A DNA stretch of 64,000 nucleotides from Orbilia blumenaviensis (Eukaryota; Ascomycota; Orbiliomycetes; Orbiliales; Orbiliaceae), in contig JAVHNS010000003.1 in NCBI GenBank assembly GCA_036872755.1, forward strand, positions 2,232,001-2,296,000, written 5' to 3'. Under the pieces are notes generated by a model, which made no database searches, was not told the origin of the DNA, and saw only the letters and a list, made by a program, of their open reading frames with translations. Below are positions 1-12,163 of this stretch, piece by piece. Made by a program: the position numbers and the translations under genes. Positions within the stretch are counted from its first letter, which is position 1, and each line of letters starts with the position of its first letter.

Positions 1-3000
1 CGATCTTATTCTGCGTACCCCTCCAGTGCTTCATATTCCTCAGAGGCCTTTATATCTAGCCTTCACAAGCCCCCTACGCCCGTCTCCATATCCGAAGACG
101 ACGAGGAGGGCGAGAGCTCAGGCTCACACCACTTAGCCATGCCTGCCATAAAAAAGCCTCATCCTCAGAAGGCGGGCCAGCCAGTTCCTGTGGCCCCCTC
201 ATCCGTAGTCTCTGCTTCATCAGGCTCATCTTCCCCCTCAGTATCTTCTGGTTCCTCAGGCTCATCGCTTGAGCAGGACTCTTCCAGACTAGCAAATTTT
301 AGAAAGCTATCTGGCCTTCAAACCCAGAATAATGGATACTTCGCTTCCGTAAGCGACGAGGTCCAGTCACCTATGCCAGAAGCCCCAGCTCCACCATCCA
401 GAGGCTCCGCCGCCACTTCTGAAGCCTCGAGCTCCGAAGATATCATGAAACATAGCGAGCAGAAACAGGGCGGCTTCGCTCCACCTGGCTCTGTGCCGAC
501 TCCAAAATCTGCTGTTCCTCCTGCAAAGAATATCAATGCTCGACCGCCAACCCACAGCCGCACTTATTCCAATGCGACGGTTACTGGTCCTGAATACGAT
601 CAAGATGCATACGGCCAAGATGCATATGGTGCTTACCCGTACCCGCCAATCCACCGCAAGAGGAACTCCTTCTCCAGCAGCGCTAGTCGTCAAACAGCCA
701 TCGCTGGTATCGCTCAGGGTGCCCCAGCCGGGCTAGGACTCGATGCCAGCGTTTTCGAATTTCTTGACGAGGGTGAAGAGGATCAAGCTGCTCACGAGGA
801 GGAACAACAGGCGGCTTCTGACGTCTCTGCGCAAATTCCTGATCCAGCCCCAGTTCCTCCCCGACAGACCCCAGCACCGGAACCTCGGCCAAAGACTCCT
901 GTTAAGCTAGCCAGTCCCAAGAAGGCCACTCCAACATCTACACTTCCTCCTAGAGCCACTCCTTCTCATCCTCAGGACCCTTACTTCTCTTCTCCACAGT
1001 CCTACGGCGCATATGGTGCCTACCCGATGCACTATGACCCTTACATGCAACCAGAACCCGTTCCTGCGGACCCAACTCTTCAACCTGCTCCACCTATGCC
1101 TCCCATGGCCGACCCTTATAAGAACCTACCCCCCGAGGCTGCTGATAACGCTATGGTCCACACCCCGCAAAAATCCAACTTCAAGGAATCTGTGCACGCC
1201 CGTCGGGCGGCTGCAGCCGCAGTTGCGGCAGAGGCCCAGGCCCAAGCTCAGGCGACCGTTGCCGCGACCGAGATCGAGGAATACCACGAGGATGACTACT
1301 CAGCATACTCTTCATATGTCTCACCACAAGCTCCACCATCTTATCGCGGTCGCCCACGCATGGCGCCTAACCAACGTGCCCCGCCACCCCCTCCACCTCC
1401 ACAAGCCGACATGTATGGTGGATATCCTCCACACCCACCACCACCACCACCTCAAAGAGGCTTCCAAGAAGCATATCCACCACACCCACACCCACACCAA
1501 CACCAACCGTACGGACGACAGCCACCACCTCCGCCACCACAACAACAGCAACAGCAACAAAGGAACATGTATGGTCCCGGTCCTCAGTATAACATGAGAG
1601 GCCAACACCCACCACCACCAACTTCGAGCTTGAACGGTGGCTACGGGAAGAACTTTGGTGGTAGCCAAGTCAGCAGCTACTCTCCTAACTTTGGATCCAT
1701 GCTCAATTCGAATGTCTCTGAGATGGCTACAACAGTTCTTGGTGGGCGATGGAACCACATGAATGCCAGACAACATGCCCCCAGCAATCTTAGCATGGCT
1801 TACAACCAACCTGGGTATGACGACTACTATGGAGGTTACGAAGGATACTATGAACAGGGCCAATATCATCAAGAGGAACCGGAGTACGAGGAACCACGTA
1901 GCATTCCATCCGCTAGCCCACAATATTCGAAGCGTCGACCCAACTCTGGCGAATTTGGAACACCCAACAAGAGGAACAGCATCCACGGGCAGTGGACCGC
2001 AGAGTGGGCTGACACCGATAGTGTCAAGGGTGGTTCTCGGCCACCAACAGACAGGATTCTGGAAGGGCCCGCTCGCGAAGAATTTGAGCTTGGAAAGGAC
2101 GGTAACGATGACCAGAGCTGGGCCAAACCAGCAAAGACTCGACGACGCAATACCATCACCCCCAACAAGCAAACCATGTTTAGCTCCAACTTTTCTGATA
2201 CTTCGTCGGCCAAGCTTACTAGTGCTGCTAGCAGCCGTATGCAACCGCTTTCTGAAGCAGATATCAAGTCTGAAGCCAGCGTGGAGCAAAACCATCCCCG
2301 TCAACCGCCATCCATCAACACTAGCCTTCCCAGTAAACAGAAACATGGTCTTCCAACGCCCGAAGACAGCCCTCCAGCTATTAAGCCCTGCCGTGCTCAA
2401 TCTCGCCCACCTACCAGACACTCATCTGTGGCCGGTTCTTTCTTGTCCAAGAATGGTGCTCTGACTACTATTCCAGTTGCCCTTGGATATCCTCATTTGT
2501 CTAACCACTTAGCTGCTACCCCAAATACCGCCATGTACCGCCGTTTCGACAACCTTAATCATCGTATCCTGCTCCATCTTCAAGATGAAATTTGCGAGCT
2601 CGAGTCTATTCTCGAAAGCCTTGATAATTCTGAGCAGAGCAGTGGCGGAGGTGCTGGCCTGCGAACCCGCCGAGGCCGAGCTCCTGGTCCTCCTGATGAG
2701 CGAGCTGCTCGTCGCCTGGAGCTCATGGGGGCCATCTTTGTCAAACTTCAACAATACAATAATGCATTGGCTGCTTACTCCAAGATCCTCAACGAACTCC
2801 CCGGAGCGACTAATGAGGGCTTGAGAGAATATCGCGAGTGGATGACCCTTCACCAACCCATTGTTCCCGAGGAAATGGACTTCGTGTTCAAGGCGAATGA
2901 CTTCTCCAACCTTGTCAATGAAGAACCAACTTCTGCCCCTATGAGAATTCACCTCCCGTCCGGTCGCTCCTCTCGTTCTCCATCATTTTCATCCGCCCAA

Positions 3001-3309
3001 AAACCTAATCTCCCCGTCGAGGGTGTTCTCAGTGTCCTCGATACTCTTATTACCTGGATCATGAAGCAGGAAACCCCTATCCAATTAGGTATCCTTGCTG
3101 GCATCTTCTTCCTCGTGCCTACTTTACTCTTCCTCTGTGTTTCTACCTGGTTCGGAATGTTTATGGTTATGACCGCCTGCACTGCAGCTTTCGCCTATTG
3201 CGCCAAAGACCTGCTAAGCGATGTCATTAAAAGCAAGGCCTCAAAGCCTACGGAAGGAAAACCCGCTGCCACGACTACGAATAATACGCCTATTGGAACG
3301 AAAGCGTAA
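1..3309 (+). CDS. DUF6594 membrane protein with long disordered N-terminus (5' partial)
   Basis: The frame is open from base 1, so the gene starts outside the window; at least 1102 residues are encoded here, and the first internal ATG is at 139. The N-terminal two thirds is low complexity: Ser/Pro-rich, then poly-Pro, His-Pro, poly-Gln and Tyr/Gly-rich stretches (about 1380-1900). From about base 2480 the protein changes character. A GYPHLS-type opening, then RRFDNLNHRILLHLQDEI and an acidic helix, then two closely spaced hydrophobic segments (about 3085-3210) match the layout of the fungal DUF6594 family, which ends in membrane helices. The function of DUF6594 is unknown. I infer a membrane protein with a large soluble, disordered portion. 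No intron is visible in the part present. Family assignment is from motif memory, not a search. Confidence 0.83.
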   Translation, partial: RSYSAYPSSASYSSEAFISSLHKPPTPVSISEDDEEGESSGSHHLAMPAIKKPHPQKAGQPVPVAPSSVVSASSGSSSPSVSSGSSGSSLEQDSSRLANFRKLSGLQTQNNGYFASVSDEVQSPMPEAPAPPSRGSAATSEASSSEDIMKHSEQKQGGFAPPGSVPTPKSAVPPAKNINARPPTHSRTYSNATVTGPEYDQDAYGQDAYGAYPYPPIHRKRNSFSSSASRQTAIAGIAQGAPAGLGLDASVFEFLDEGEEDQAAHEEEQQAASDVSAQIPDPAPVPPRQTPAPEPRPKTPVKLASPKKATPTSTLPPRATPSHPQDPYFSSPQSYGAYGAYPMHYDPYMQPEPVPADPTLQPAPPMPPMADPYKNLPPEAADNAMVHTPQKSNFKESVHARRAAAAAVAAEAQAQAQATVAATEIEEYHEDDYSAYSSYVSPQAPPSYRGRPRMAPNQRAPPPPPPPQADMYGGYPPHPPPPPPQRGFQEAYPPHPHPHQHQPYGRQPPPPPPQQQQQQQRNMYGPGPQYNMRGQHPPPPTSSLNGGYGKNFGGSQVSSYSPNFGSMLNSNVSEMATTVLGGRWNHMNARQHAPSNLSMAYNQPGYDDYYGGYEGYYEQGQYHQEEPEYEEPRSIPSASPQYSKRRPNSGEFGTPNKRNSIHGQWTAEWADTDSVKGGSRPPTDRILEGPAREEFELGKDGNDDQSWAKPAKTRRRNTITPNKQTMFSSNFSDTSSAKLTSAASSRMQPLSEADIKSEASVEQNHPRQPPSINTSLPSKQKHGLPTPEDSPPAIKPCRAQSRPPTRHSSVAGSFLSKNGALTTIPVALGYPHLSNHLAATPNTAMYRRFDNLNHRILLHLQDEICELESILESLDNSEQSSGGGAGLRTRRGRAPGPPDERAARRLELMGAIFVKLQQYNNALAAYSKILNELPGATNEGLREYREWMTLHQPIVPEEMDFVFKANDFSNLVNEEPTSAPMRIHLPSGRSSRSPSFSSAQKPNLPVEGVLSVLDTLITWIMKQETPIQLGILAGIFFLVPTLLFLCVSTWFGMFMVMTACTAAFAYCAKDLLSDVIKSKASKPTEGKPAATTTNNTPIGTKA

Positions 3310-5649
3310 TGATAACTGTACTGACTACCTACATGAACAATAACCTGATCTCACAACGCCACGCTATGACAACCCTGACGATAGCGGGACTTCGTCTTTT
3401 CTCACCTAACCTTCTCCCCTGACACCCCTTCCCTCGATGACCTTTTTTTTGGTTGCCATTCTTCTCTACCTATGCCGCTACTGATGCGGATCTTTCCACT
3501 TTTAATACCGATGTCTTTATATTTCTTAAAAAGGATATCTGCATATATTTTCCATTTATCCATTATCATATGGTTATGTACAAATTATCTTTGTTTTTTT
3601 TGCGGGGCAAAATTGGATTCACAAAAGAAGACTGGGGAAAGACAAAAGATATTTTTTCACAAAAAGTCTTTGACCTAATGTTTTGACTTTGCTAACCGTT
3701 TTGTTTCTGATTGTTGTTGTTTACTGACTTTTCGAACCTGGCGCCATATCTGCTATTTATACGTCTGATACCATTTATTCTACGTTTCTCTGTTTCGCTT
3801 TATCTTGGTTTCGCATCATTTCTATCTATGGCTCTCATGGGAACCATTGTTTCGCTTTCTGGGTATATTTAATAATGTATATGGGAAGGACCTCGGAGTT
3901 AATGTTTTCTGAACCAAGATACCAGCATCTATTTTATCTCCATGCAATCGCGTTTGCTTTTTGCCTCGATAGCCTTTCTTCGCTTTGCTTTCTTCGCTTT
4001 GCTTTCTTCGCTTTGCTTTCTTCGCTTCCGCTGTGATATCCTGTACAATAGCGATATTTGGCGCCCCTCTTTCGTGATAATTTATCTGATCTTTTTTGAC
4101 CAATCAATATGCTATTATTCCATCGCTCATGTTCTTGTCCCTCATTGCCTACGATCTTCGCGAAGCCTTTGCCCATTTGAACCCACGCCCAACCTAATTG
4201 AAATTTTTTATTACTGCGTCCATGAAAACATTAACTACGTATTGGATTCGTTTTAGGGAGGACCGAGTGTGTAGGTAAAAGTTTTCCCAAGTGTCTTACC
4301 CCTATCGCAATCCGAAGTAAGACTAAGGTCGGCATCGAGTCTTACGAAGCATCACCAAAACGCGTCTAGCTCCATCTGCACTCTTCTGCTGCATAAGTCA
4401 AGTCCCCAGTCCCAGAAACATCGTAAAAAGCCGCCCGGATTCCGATCGAAAGCCATGCAGAGCATTATTGGTCCCTGCATAACTAGTTTGCCCAAATATT
4501 TCTAATTATCCATTAGCTATACCCTTTTCTACTAAGAAATTTCGTCACCACCGCTATTCTCTCCGTTTCACGTCACCGAATTCCTGAGGCTGGAATAAAT
4601 TCTCATCCTCCCTGGTTGAGAGGTTTCGCAGCCTCCCCATTTTTTGGATGCTTGTGTGTTGCGTGGCGTGGGGCACTTATGTTTCCCTTTTAGGAAAAGC
4701 GCGTGTAACCAGCCAACCACAGCTCAACACTTCCACACGCCATTTGCTGCCAGCCCCACGCTATGCTTCATTTGTCCTCTTTTGCTTGGATTTTCCACAC
4801 TGCAGCCTGTCGCATGTCGACGTGCTGGCTGTTCGCTGGCCATGGTTTGCAGCTTAATTCGCTAGCCTCGATTTCTACGGGAAGATTACCCAGGCCGGAG
4901 CCTGCAGGAACCGCCAATACGGCTCTGACTTATTCCAACCACCCTTTATCACAGCTTAAAGCAGCTCATATAAAAACTTAGATAGATTCCTGTCCCGCGT
5001 CTTGCTTGGATGGTTGCACTGAAGTTATTTTTCTCCTCTTTCTGTTCAGCTGAGCAGTCTAACTTCCCGTCTTTTTCCTTGTTATCAAAAGACGGTAGAC
5101 CTTGCAAGCCTTGTTGGTTGCAGCTGCGTGCGAAATCCGCAGTCATACATCTACTCCCCGACAGCGCACTTTTTGTGCCCTCCCTCCTCCCTCCTCTTCC
5201 TCTTTTCCTCACTTGCTCGCAAGTTTGTGGCCTCGTCTTACCTGTTCTATACTTATCCCCTCTGCTTCCTTACTAGACGTTACTCCCGTCAACGAGCATA
5301 GCACAGCTTTAAAACATTAGAATAAACTCGGGTAAAAGTAGAAAAACGCGGTTAAGCGCATCTAGCACACCGAATCCCACAGCGGCCCTTACACAACGGA
5401 TTTCGAGCATTTTTGTTTGCTGCACCTAACCGTTGAACCCAGACTTTCCGAGCCAAAAAAGACCTATCGGCAAGTCGCATTTCTCACTAAAGTGCGAACA
5501 GAAGCACACCCTCTTCCCAACCAAAACCAAACCGGCCGAATCGGATTCCTTCGTCTACTGACACAACACGTCAGGCGACCAGTCTTCACACCACCACAGA
5601 ATTTACCCCGGCCCTGCATATAGCTTAGCTTGAGCTTGAAGTTATTATC
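3310..5649. other. intergenic region with 14-bp tandem repeat
   Basis: This is the 3' flank of the DUF6594 gene and the promoter of the next gene. No convincing coding frame is seen. A 14-bp unit (TTCGCTTTGCTTTC) is repeated about 3.5 times at 3979-4027. The last 700 bases are rich in C and T, as is common in fungal promoters and leaders. Confidence 0.6.
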
Positions 5650-6542
5650 ATGGCAGACGAGGTAGAAGTCGAGTATAGAGCCTACCGCTGGCCCCGGGAT
5701 GTTTTCACCTACTGGATTGTCCTTCTGGGAATATTTTCCATTATCGTATTGGCAATTTACGCCCAGTTCACAAATGTCCAGAACGCTCTTGACAGACCAC
5801 AACCATGGTAAGTACCAGTACATACACCCCAGAAGAAAAAAAAAAAAAAAAAAAAAGAACTTCCTTGCAACTATGACTCAAAGCTGTGGGCTGGCCACGA
5901 GATACCCTCGTGGGTTTTTCTCGTGGAAAACACCGGGTTATAAAGTAAAAAATTAAAAGAAGAAAATAAAGCTAACCTCAATATCGCAGGTACTTCCAAA
6001 TGTCCCTCGCAGTCGCAGTTATTACCCTGTTCCTCATCGCCGCCGTCATAATGCTCTTCCAACTGCGCATGGTCACCCCGTTTTTCATGCTTGCATTCTC
6101 GCTCCTAGGGTTCATACTCTGGCTCGTCGCACTAATCGGTACCTCGCTCGCGCTATTCTCTAACCAGAATAACGATGCGAATGATTACTGTCACGATACC
6201 GGCATTTTGTGGGCGCCACCGCAGACTGTTGTTACGACGAGCGGACCGGGATACACTGGATATGAGGGCTCAGGAACAGTCACGGCGTCTGTGCTAATCT
6301 ATGCGGCGCAAAGCCAGTTATCCACGTTTCTGTGGCACCAACTTTGTGGGGCTTGGAAGGCAGCGTTTGTATTCCAAATGTTCACGATGTAAGTCCATTA
6401 TTTTCGTATGCCCCTTTTCTACCTTGACGGTATACTAACAATTGATCATAGTATAATGTTTATCTACATGATCTACCTTTCTTTCGACGTTCTACAGGCA
6501 GACAAGAAGGAAGTTGCTGATATTGTCGACGTTGAGGGTTAG
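5650..6542 (+). CDS. Four-helix MARVEL-like membrane protein
   Basis: Three exons are inferred: 5650-5807, 5990-6388 and 6452-6542, giving 215 residues. Intron 1 (182 nt) starts GTAAGT and ends CAG, and holds a run of 21 A (5836-5856). Intron 2 has a textbook TACTAAC branch site at 6432-6438 before TAG. The phases (2 and 2) join cleanly. The product has a short charged N-terminus and four hydrophobic segments: about residues 18-40, 55-75, 80-108, and a last one built across the exon 2/3 junction. A polar Ser/Thr/Gly loop lies between helices 3 and 4. The topology resembles MARVEL or SUR7-like proteins of fungal membranes, but I see no diagnostic motif, so the family name is tentative. The next gene on the other strand has similar topology. 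Confidence 0.82.
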
Positions 6543-8236
6543 AATCCCGCGATGCTGAAATTTCAACAAAAACCCAAAAGAACTGCCTGTGCGTACGCTC
6601 GAAAATACGACTGAATTTACCTAGAACTATGTGCTATTTCTCGCGATACCCATTCTTTCTTTCCCTTTCTATGTCTGCAATGACATTGCCACGAAGGTTT
6701 CCCGATAACTCTATTTGAGCTCAATATCTTTACGACCGCCCCGAATGTACATATCCTTTCGGACCCTCCCTTACCCTAGTTTTGTATCTCGGCATTGGCT
6801 TTTGACATCATTGTTTCCTTTGGAAAACGGCGTTATCAACTTTGTGCAGCTCTTACCAGCTTTTCTTTTCCATTTTACTTTTTTTTTTTTTCGGACTGGG
6901 ATTATATACGCACCTCCACAGTCATTTCATGTATGATACTTTTACGGCTGATGAAGTCTTAAAAAATGATTTAATGAAAAGAGTATATTCGGCGGCCTAT
7001 TTGACTCCAAACCTGTCCTATATATTTGGGTATTAGATTACAAATTTGTGAAAACATGAGATGCGCCTAAACCAACCTTAAACAAATATAACCGATATTT
7101 AGTTATTGAGCAAGTAAGATAGCACCGGTCGACCAGGGTTGTATTTTACCAGAAGCTATGGAGATTCACCTATGAGGTTTTCCCCGCGTCGAGTTGGCGT
7201 TAGACATACCCAAATTCAACGAGACCACCCAAATTCGAATATATCCATCCCACATTTCCCAACATCAACACAAATTCCTGCCCCGCATCATCAGATGGGA
7301 TTCTCCGCAGCAAATCGGATCACACCCTTCTAGGCAAATTACAAAATGGGCAAATTTCCTCATTGGGGATCCCCATACTTTTTGCCGTGATATCAATGCG
7401 CTTTGAAGGAAGTTGCCGTTATGGCGCGCGTGAAAAAGTTGCGCCTGAGCCATGGGACTTGGAACGCCTTAGTGTCGAATGATCTGTGTTCAAGAATTGT
7501 TATCGGATGGCGCGCTTCTCGGAGGCTTTGGCATCGAATCTGGGATTGTGAGTGCCCGCTTCAGCCTCGCCATGTGTCAGGATGGCTAGTGTTAAATACA
7601 TTGGATCCTTTCTAAACCAAACTGATGAGGACATCAAGAGCATAGTCGTCTGAGACTGAATTAGCAAAGCCTATATCGTTAAATATATAAAAACTTTGTA
7701 AGCTTAAGGGAGCATGGGTAATTAATTATCGATAAGTAACAGCATATGTCGGCTCTTATTCATTGGTATCATACAAGCACTAGCACATTCGTGCCTCATA
7801 GAAACAATAAAGGTTCATAGCGTAAGTTCTCCCACCGGAATACCAATATGGGGAAAACAAAGACAATGAGGGGTAAAAAACAAGGAAAATAGGTAAAACC
7901 ACCGATGTACGTCTGTTGAGCGTTGAAGTTCGTCGCGAATGGGTCGTCCCAAGGAATTGTCCCCCAACATAATAACACATACCAGTAGGAAAGGTAAATC
8001 AGAACGCTTGGTCCTCCAAAGGATACGTTGGGCACTCTCAAAGCCAATTCCCTTTTAATCTTCTTATCCGTATAGTTAACTCTTCCTCTTCCTCTTCCTC
8101 CTCTTCGCCGCCACCACCACGTGCACACCTTCAGATCAGATTCACAGCTCGTTTCATAGGGATCCTTTATAGAATCACCCCAATACTGCAGATACAGGAG
8201 CAATACTGGCATCATTAACGAAAATTCGAAGGGCTT
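6543..8236. other. convergent intergenic region
   Basis: This region lies between the 3' ends of the two four-helix membrane-protein genes. It presumably contains both 3' UTRs. Open frames on either strand (for example 7796-8215 minus) have no domain-like composition and no splice-supported extension. Confidence 0.55.
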
Positions 8237-9193
8237 TTAATAGTCCCTCCTAGAGCTTCTCCTTGAATCTCTTCTATCAGGGTAATAGTAATCGTCTCGC
8301 GTGCCAACAGAAGCATGCGACCTTCTCCTCTTCGATGAAGAATGGGAATGGCGATGACGATCGCCGCTCCTGCTTCCGTGTCGCCTTGAGTTCGATGTTT
8401 TTTCCTTTTCGACAAAAACGGTACCCGGTTGAACAGGAACCGCTGCTGTGGTCGTTTGTGAAACGTTTCTAACGGCTGGTTGGACTGGATATCCCTCCTC
8501 GATGACGGTGCGGCGGGCGACGGGTCCACTGGAATTAAATTTGTTAGAAGGGTAAGTAGTATATAATAGCTCGCTTTAAGACTGACTTACCCAAGACGTC
8601 GGTACTCTTCCGCTACCATCATAGCAATTTGAACGCCTCCGATGAAACAGAGGAAGAAGAATATGATATTTGCGAGCGCTGTTTTGCCGACCAGATAGGG
8701 TTAGTATAAACGCGGATGCTTAAGTACATAGCAACAATGCACCAGAGAAATATTCATTACCTAACCCCCACCCCGCTCTCAAAAGTCCACAAACCGATCC
8801 CACATCGTCCGTCCTCGAAACCTCATTCTGAACCCCAGCCTTCGCAGCTGCACACTCATCGATCGCAGGCTTCGTCAATAACGCCACACCCACAATACAC
8901 AAAATCATCCCCACAAAGTCAAAGAAAGCAATTGTGATAGACACATTATTCGCGCGTATAAACGTTATTAGGATTAATATCGACCACACTGTGCCTATTA
9001 TTCCCACCGCGAACATGTATACGACGGATTGCGGGGTGCTTGTATTGGAGTTGGAGAAGATGGTCATGACCTGTGCTAGGACGGCAAAGCAGGCGATCAG
9101 GGTTACGATGTTGACGAGGCGGAAGAATATATACCCTGGACCCGGGGAGGAGGGGTCTGAGAGAGTGGCTTTGGAACCTGGAGCGACTTCCAT
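8237..9193 (-). CDS. MARVEL-type four-helix membrane protein with basic Ser/Arg tail
   Basis: Three exons on the minus strand: 9193-8761, 8678-8591 and 8528-8237, coding for 270 residues. Donors are GTAATG and GTAAGT; intron 1 has an ACTAAC branch site shortly before CAG. The frames join as GL-ALANII across intron 1 and RRLG-GPVARR across intron 2. There are four hydrophobic segments: about residues 21-46, 55-80 and 85-105, and a fourth spanning the exon 1/2 junction (ANIIFFFLCFIGG). This is the MARVEL layout. Exon 3 encodes a cytosolic-looking tail of about 95 residues rich in Arg, Ser and His with a Tyr run near the end. Such proteins usually act in membrane apposition or trafficking in other fungi; the specific role is unknown. 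It converges with the 5.6-kb gene. Confidence 0.86.
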
Positions 9194-10724
9194 TGTTGTG
9201 GGTGGGTTTTTGGGAAGTTCAATGGGTCCTGAGAGTCAAAGCTGGAGTCGCGGGGACGTAATTCTTCAAGTAAAGAAATTAGAGATCGGGGAATTGTATG
9301 GAATCCAGTAACCTAGTAGGTTATAAGTTCTACGCTTCGTATCAGCTCTGGAGAGTGCGTGTGCTGCGGAATTATATTATAACCAGCTCCAGAAGGAAAA
9401 TCGCAGCCTCGACAACTACGACGTTGGGAATCTTTGAAGAAGAGCTGACAGGAATCGGAGGAAAGGCGTTGCAGAAAAAATAGCCAAACTGACGCGGAGC
9501 GAGCGGGAGAGAAGGTAGTAAAAAGGCCAACTCAATCGCAGGATCTGCGAGGTACAGAAATATCCCGTCCTCATCTTCACATAATGACGCTGCGTGGACC
9601 CAATTTTAATGACAGTGCAGTGCTCAAGCCGACCAGCTGCAGATATCCACCCACACCGAGAACGAAACTCCCCACCATAACTAGGGAAAACCAAGGTCAG
9701 CCACTCAAATAATGCCATCTTCCTTTTTCCGGCTTAATCCTGCACCAAGAGACAGCTTTTGTTGCATGAACGTTGGAAGGGTGTGAGTCCAAAAACCCTC
9801 AGTGCATCCAAAAAAATCAAGTTGTGTCGATGAATCGGGTAACGGCCTTCCACAAGTAGGCGGTCTTGTATACCATCAAAACTACGTCATGAGACTGCCC
9901 ATACCCCTGTCCTGCAGCAAAGACCATGCGCACAATAGTATATAAGCCCTTGCGCTTGGCGTGAGAGTGGAGGGAAGTAGGAGCTTATTGTATCAAAAAA
10001 ACGTCTATCACTTCTATAATTCCTTTGGCAAAGTTTAAATGGCGTACGGGAAGAAATTCGGTCCGAAAAAAGCGATACGAGATTCGAAAGTGGTCGAGTT
10101 GGCAATTAATGAGACTGCCCGCGTAAGCCGTTGTGTAACGACACTAGTGCAAGATGGCTGTATGCATAGCAAGGTGTTTGCCGACTCGATGCTCCAAGAT
10201 CTCAGCGTAAGCACAGCACAGACCAAGCTTTGAGCCTCTATTCATTTGGCCAATTTGAACAGGTGCATGCAACTGTGAGAAAAATGCAATAGCGACTGGT
10301 ACTATGTGATTTGACTCAAAATACGGACTCTAGGAATAAAATTATTTATTTACAACCCGTGGATTTACTAAACATACGAGAGTCGACGCCTTTGCAAAGG
10401 CTGACCCGAGTTTAGGCCCATGGCGCCCAGAGGAAGAATGGTGTCGGAAGAGTATCAGAATCCAACAAAGAAAACGCAACGGAGTGGCTTTGACAACCAC
10501 TATCATATAGTTAGCCGGAATATTTGCAGGCGCCGCGTAGAGCTTTCATTGTTGACGCCAAAACCAACGTTTCAAAACCCGGTATACGTACCAATAATAA
10601 AATCATCCATAATGTAAAATATAACGCTACACAGAGCGCAGACCACCTACATAAGCTACCAAACCCAGGGAAGATATTCCTAAACTAAATTCCCCTGATC
10701 CTTATATCTTCTACCATCTTCCCT
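9194..10724. other. intergenic region
   Basis: Promoter of the minus-strand MARVEL-type gene on the left and of the plus-strand gene at 10725 on the right. A 64-codon ATG frame at 10039-10233 has no recognisable domain and no splice partner, so I do not call it. Confidence 0.5.
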
Positions 10725-12163
10725 ATGCCGAAATGGAAAGGACGTTGTATTAGGTTCAAGCCGCCCGGCGATGCTAGTTACTGGGAAATCTGCCTACCGT
10801 CTCCCAGCAGTCTTCGGAATACTCTAGATATTCTTACATCTCCATTTAGAAACCTATACTTCTGGATCTGGCTCTTATACTCTTTCTCATTGAACGACTT
10901 TCAGCGACTTGATAATATTAATATTCCACCGCCATTTGCACAAATATATAGCTTCATAATTGGCTCTACAGAACTCGCCGAAGCTATCAGATCACATATA
11001 ACCTCAGTAATCAGCCGTAGCTCTGCATTATCCTGGGTTTTTCTTTTGTTCGGCCCTGAACTACTTCCGGGGGGCTTCTACGAGCTGTTTGAATCGTTAC
11101 AATACTACGACGACTGGATCGAGGCTTATAGACTTTTTAAGTTGCTGGTCCCGGAGCTGTGGCGACTGCTGAAAAGGCTTACATATACTTGTTTGCAACT
11201 GGTCAGCCTCATCCCAAAAGCAATATTTGTTGTACTCATCATTTTCCCATTTACAAGCTTCAACTTTATTGTGGTTAGAAGTCTGAGCCCACTACTTGCT
11301 GGCTTATTCGACAGAGAGTTTGAGGGAAACTTCAGGGTCTGGGAAACCCATATTATTGAGCCGTTGATTTGTTTCTACATCGTAAGCACCCCTCTTACTA
11401 CCAAAATATCAAATCATTTTTTTCTCTTCTTAACACATATGCCATAGCTCTATTATTTTAGTCACGAACCCTCACCACAAGAATGGCAGTGATATCAGGG
11501 AAAACTACCAGGGCAGATTTGTACACGTATGAAGAACGTAGATCAAACGTGGGTACGCCCTGGGCATTCTTTATCTGGGTCTTCATCGCCCTCTTCAGCT
11601 CATTTATCCTGATGATCACTATACTATTCGCCTGGGACATCTCATATTTTGCCTTGCCTTGGTGCCTTTTTTCAATTTCGTACTACTTTCGGGGTTCTAG
11701 GAAACGTCGTGCCCTAACTGGGGCACTGGCCCAACCGTCAGTGGAGAAGGAGCATATATGGGCTTTGGGATGGACATATGGATATAGGGAAGGGCAGATT
11801 CAGTACCGAAGAATGCTTTTTCAAATATGTGGAGAAAAGGAGCCAGAAGATGATGGATATGGGGGTGAATATCAGGTTGGCGACAAGGACTACTATTTGG
11901 ATGACAGCCATGAGTATAACAATAAGGGTAGTCAATACAACGACTTTGGGGATTATCAAAACTACGAAAATGGAGGCTACGAGGCAGACGACTCAGTATA
12001 CTACGCACAGAACCTTACTGACGCCTACAAAACCCGGGGAAATGGCCGGACCAACAAGCCAGCGATCCCGAACCCAGAATCCCCCAAGGGTGAGACAATC
12101 ACTGGTGCTGCTCTCGCGCGAAAGGATAGAGGGCGGTGGGAGAATGATAGAACTGGCGAGTGA
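10725..12163 (+). CDS. Unrecognised multi-span membrane protein with Tyr/Asn/Asp-rich tail
   Basis: Two exons, 10725-11381 and 11462-12163, give 452 residues. The 80-nt intron starts GTAAGC and ends TTTTAG, is in phase 0, and keeps the downstream frame open through SRTLTTR into the second ATG at 11483. Alternatively the two halves could be separate genes, but the exact in-frame join favours one. Hydrophobic segments appear near residues 38-56, 100-122, 162-190, 252-274 and 278-293, so it is probably a polytopic membrane protein. The last 150 residues are hydrophilic and rich in Tyr, Asp, Asn and Gly. I do not recognise the family. Its 3' end lies 213 bases from the end of the convergent GatB gene. 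Confidence 0.72.

Noticed and set aside
1321..2421. Long minus-strand frame opposite the DUF6594 gene
   Set aside because: It is the complement of Pro/Gln/His-rich codons; the product is a Trp/Val/Leu artefact with no domain.
7796..8215. 139-codon minus-strand frame between the two four-helix genes
   Set aside because: No domain, poly-Trp/Arg stretch from a simple repeat, and no splice connection to the neighbouring MARVEL-type gene, whose stop is at 8237.
9416..9718. 100-codon minus-strand frame upstream of the MARVEL-type gene
   Set aside because: Lies in the probable leader or promoter, no domain, and cannot be spliced cleanly onto the gene start at 9193.
10039..10233. 64-codon ATG frame
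   Set aside because: Short, no motif, no intron partner; cannot be told from chance.
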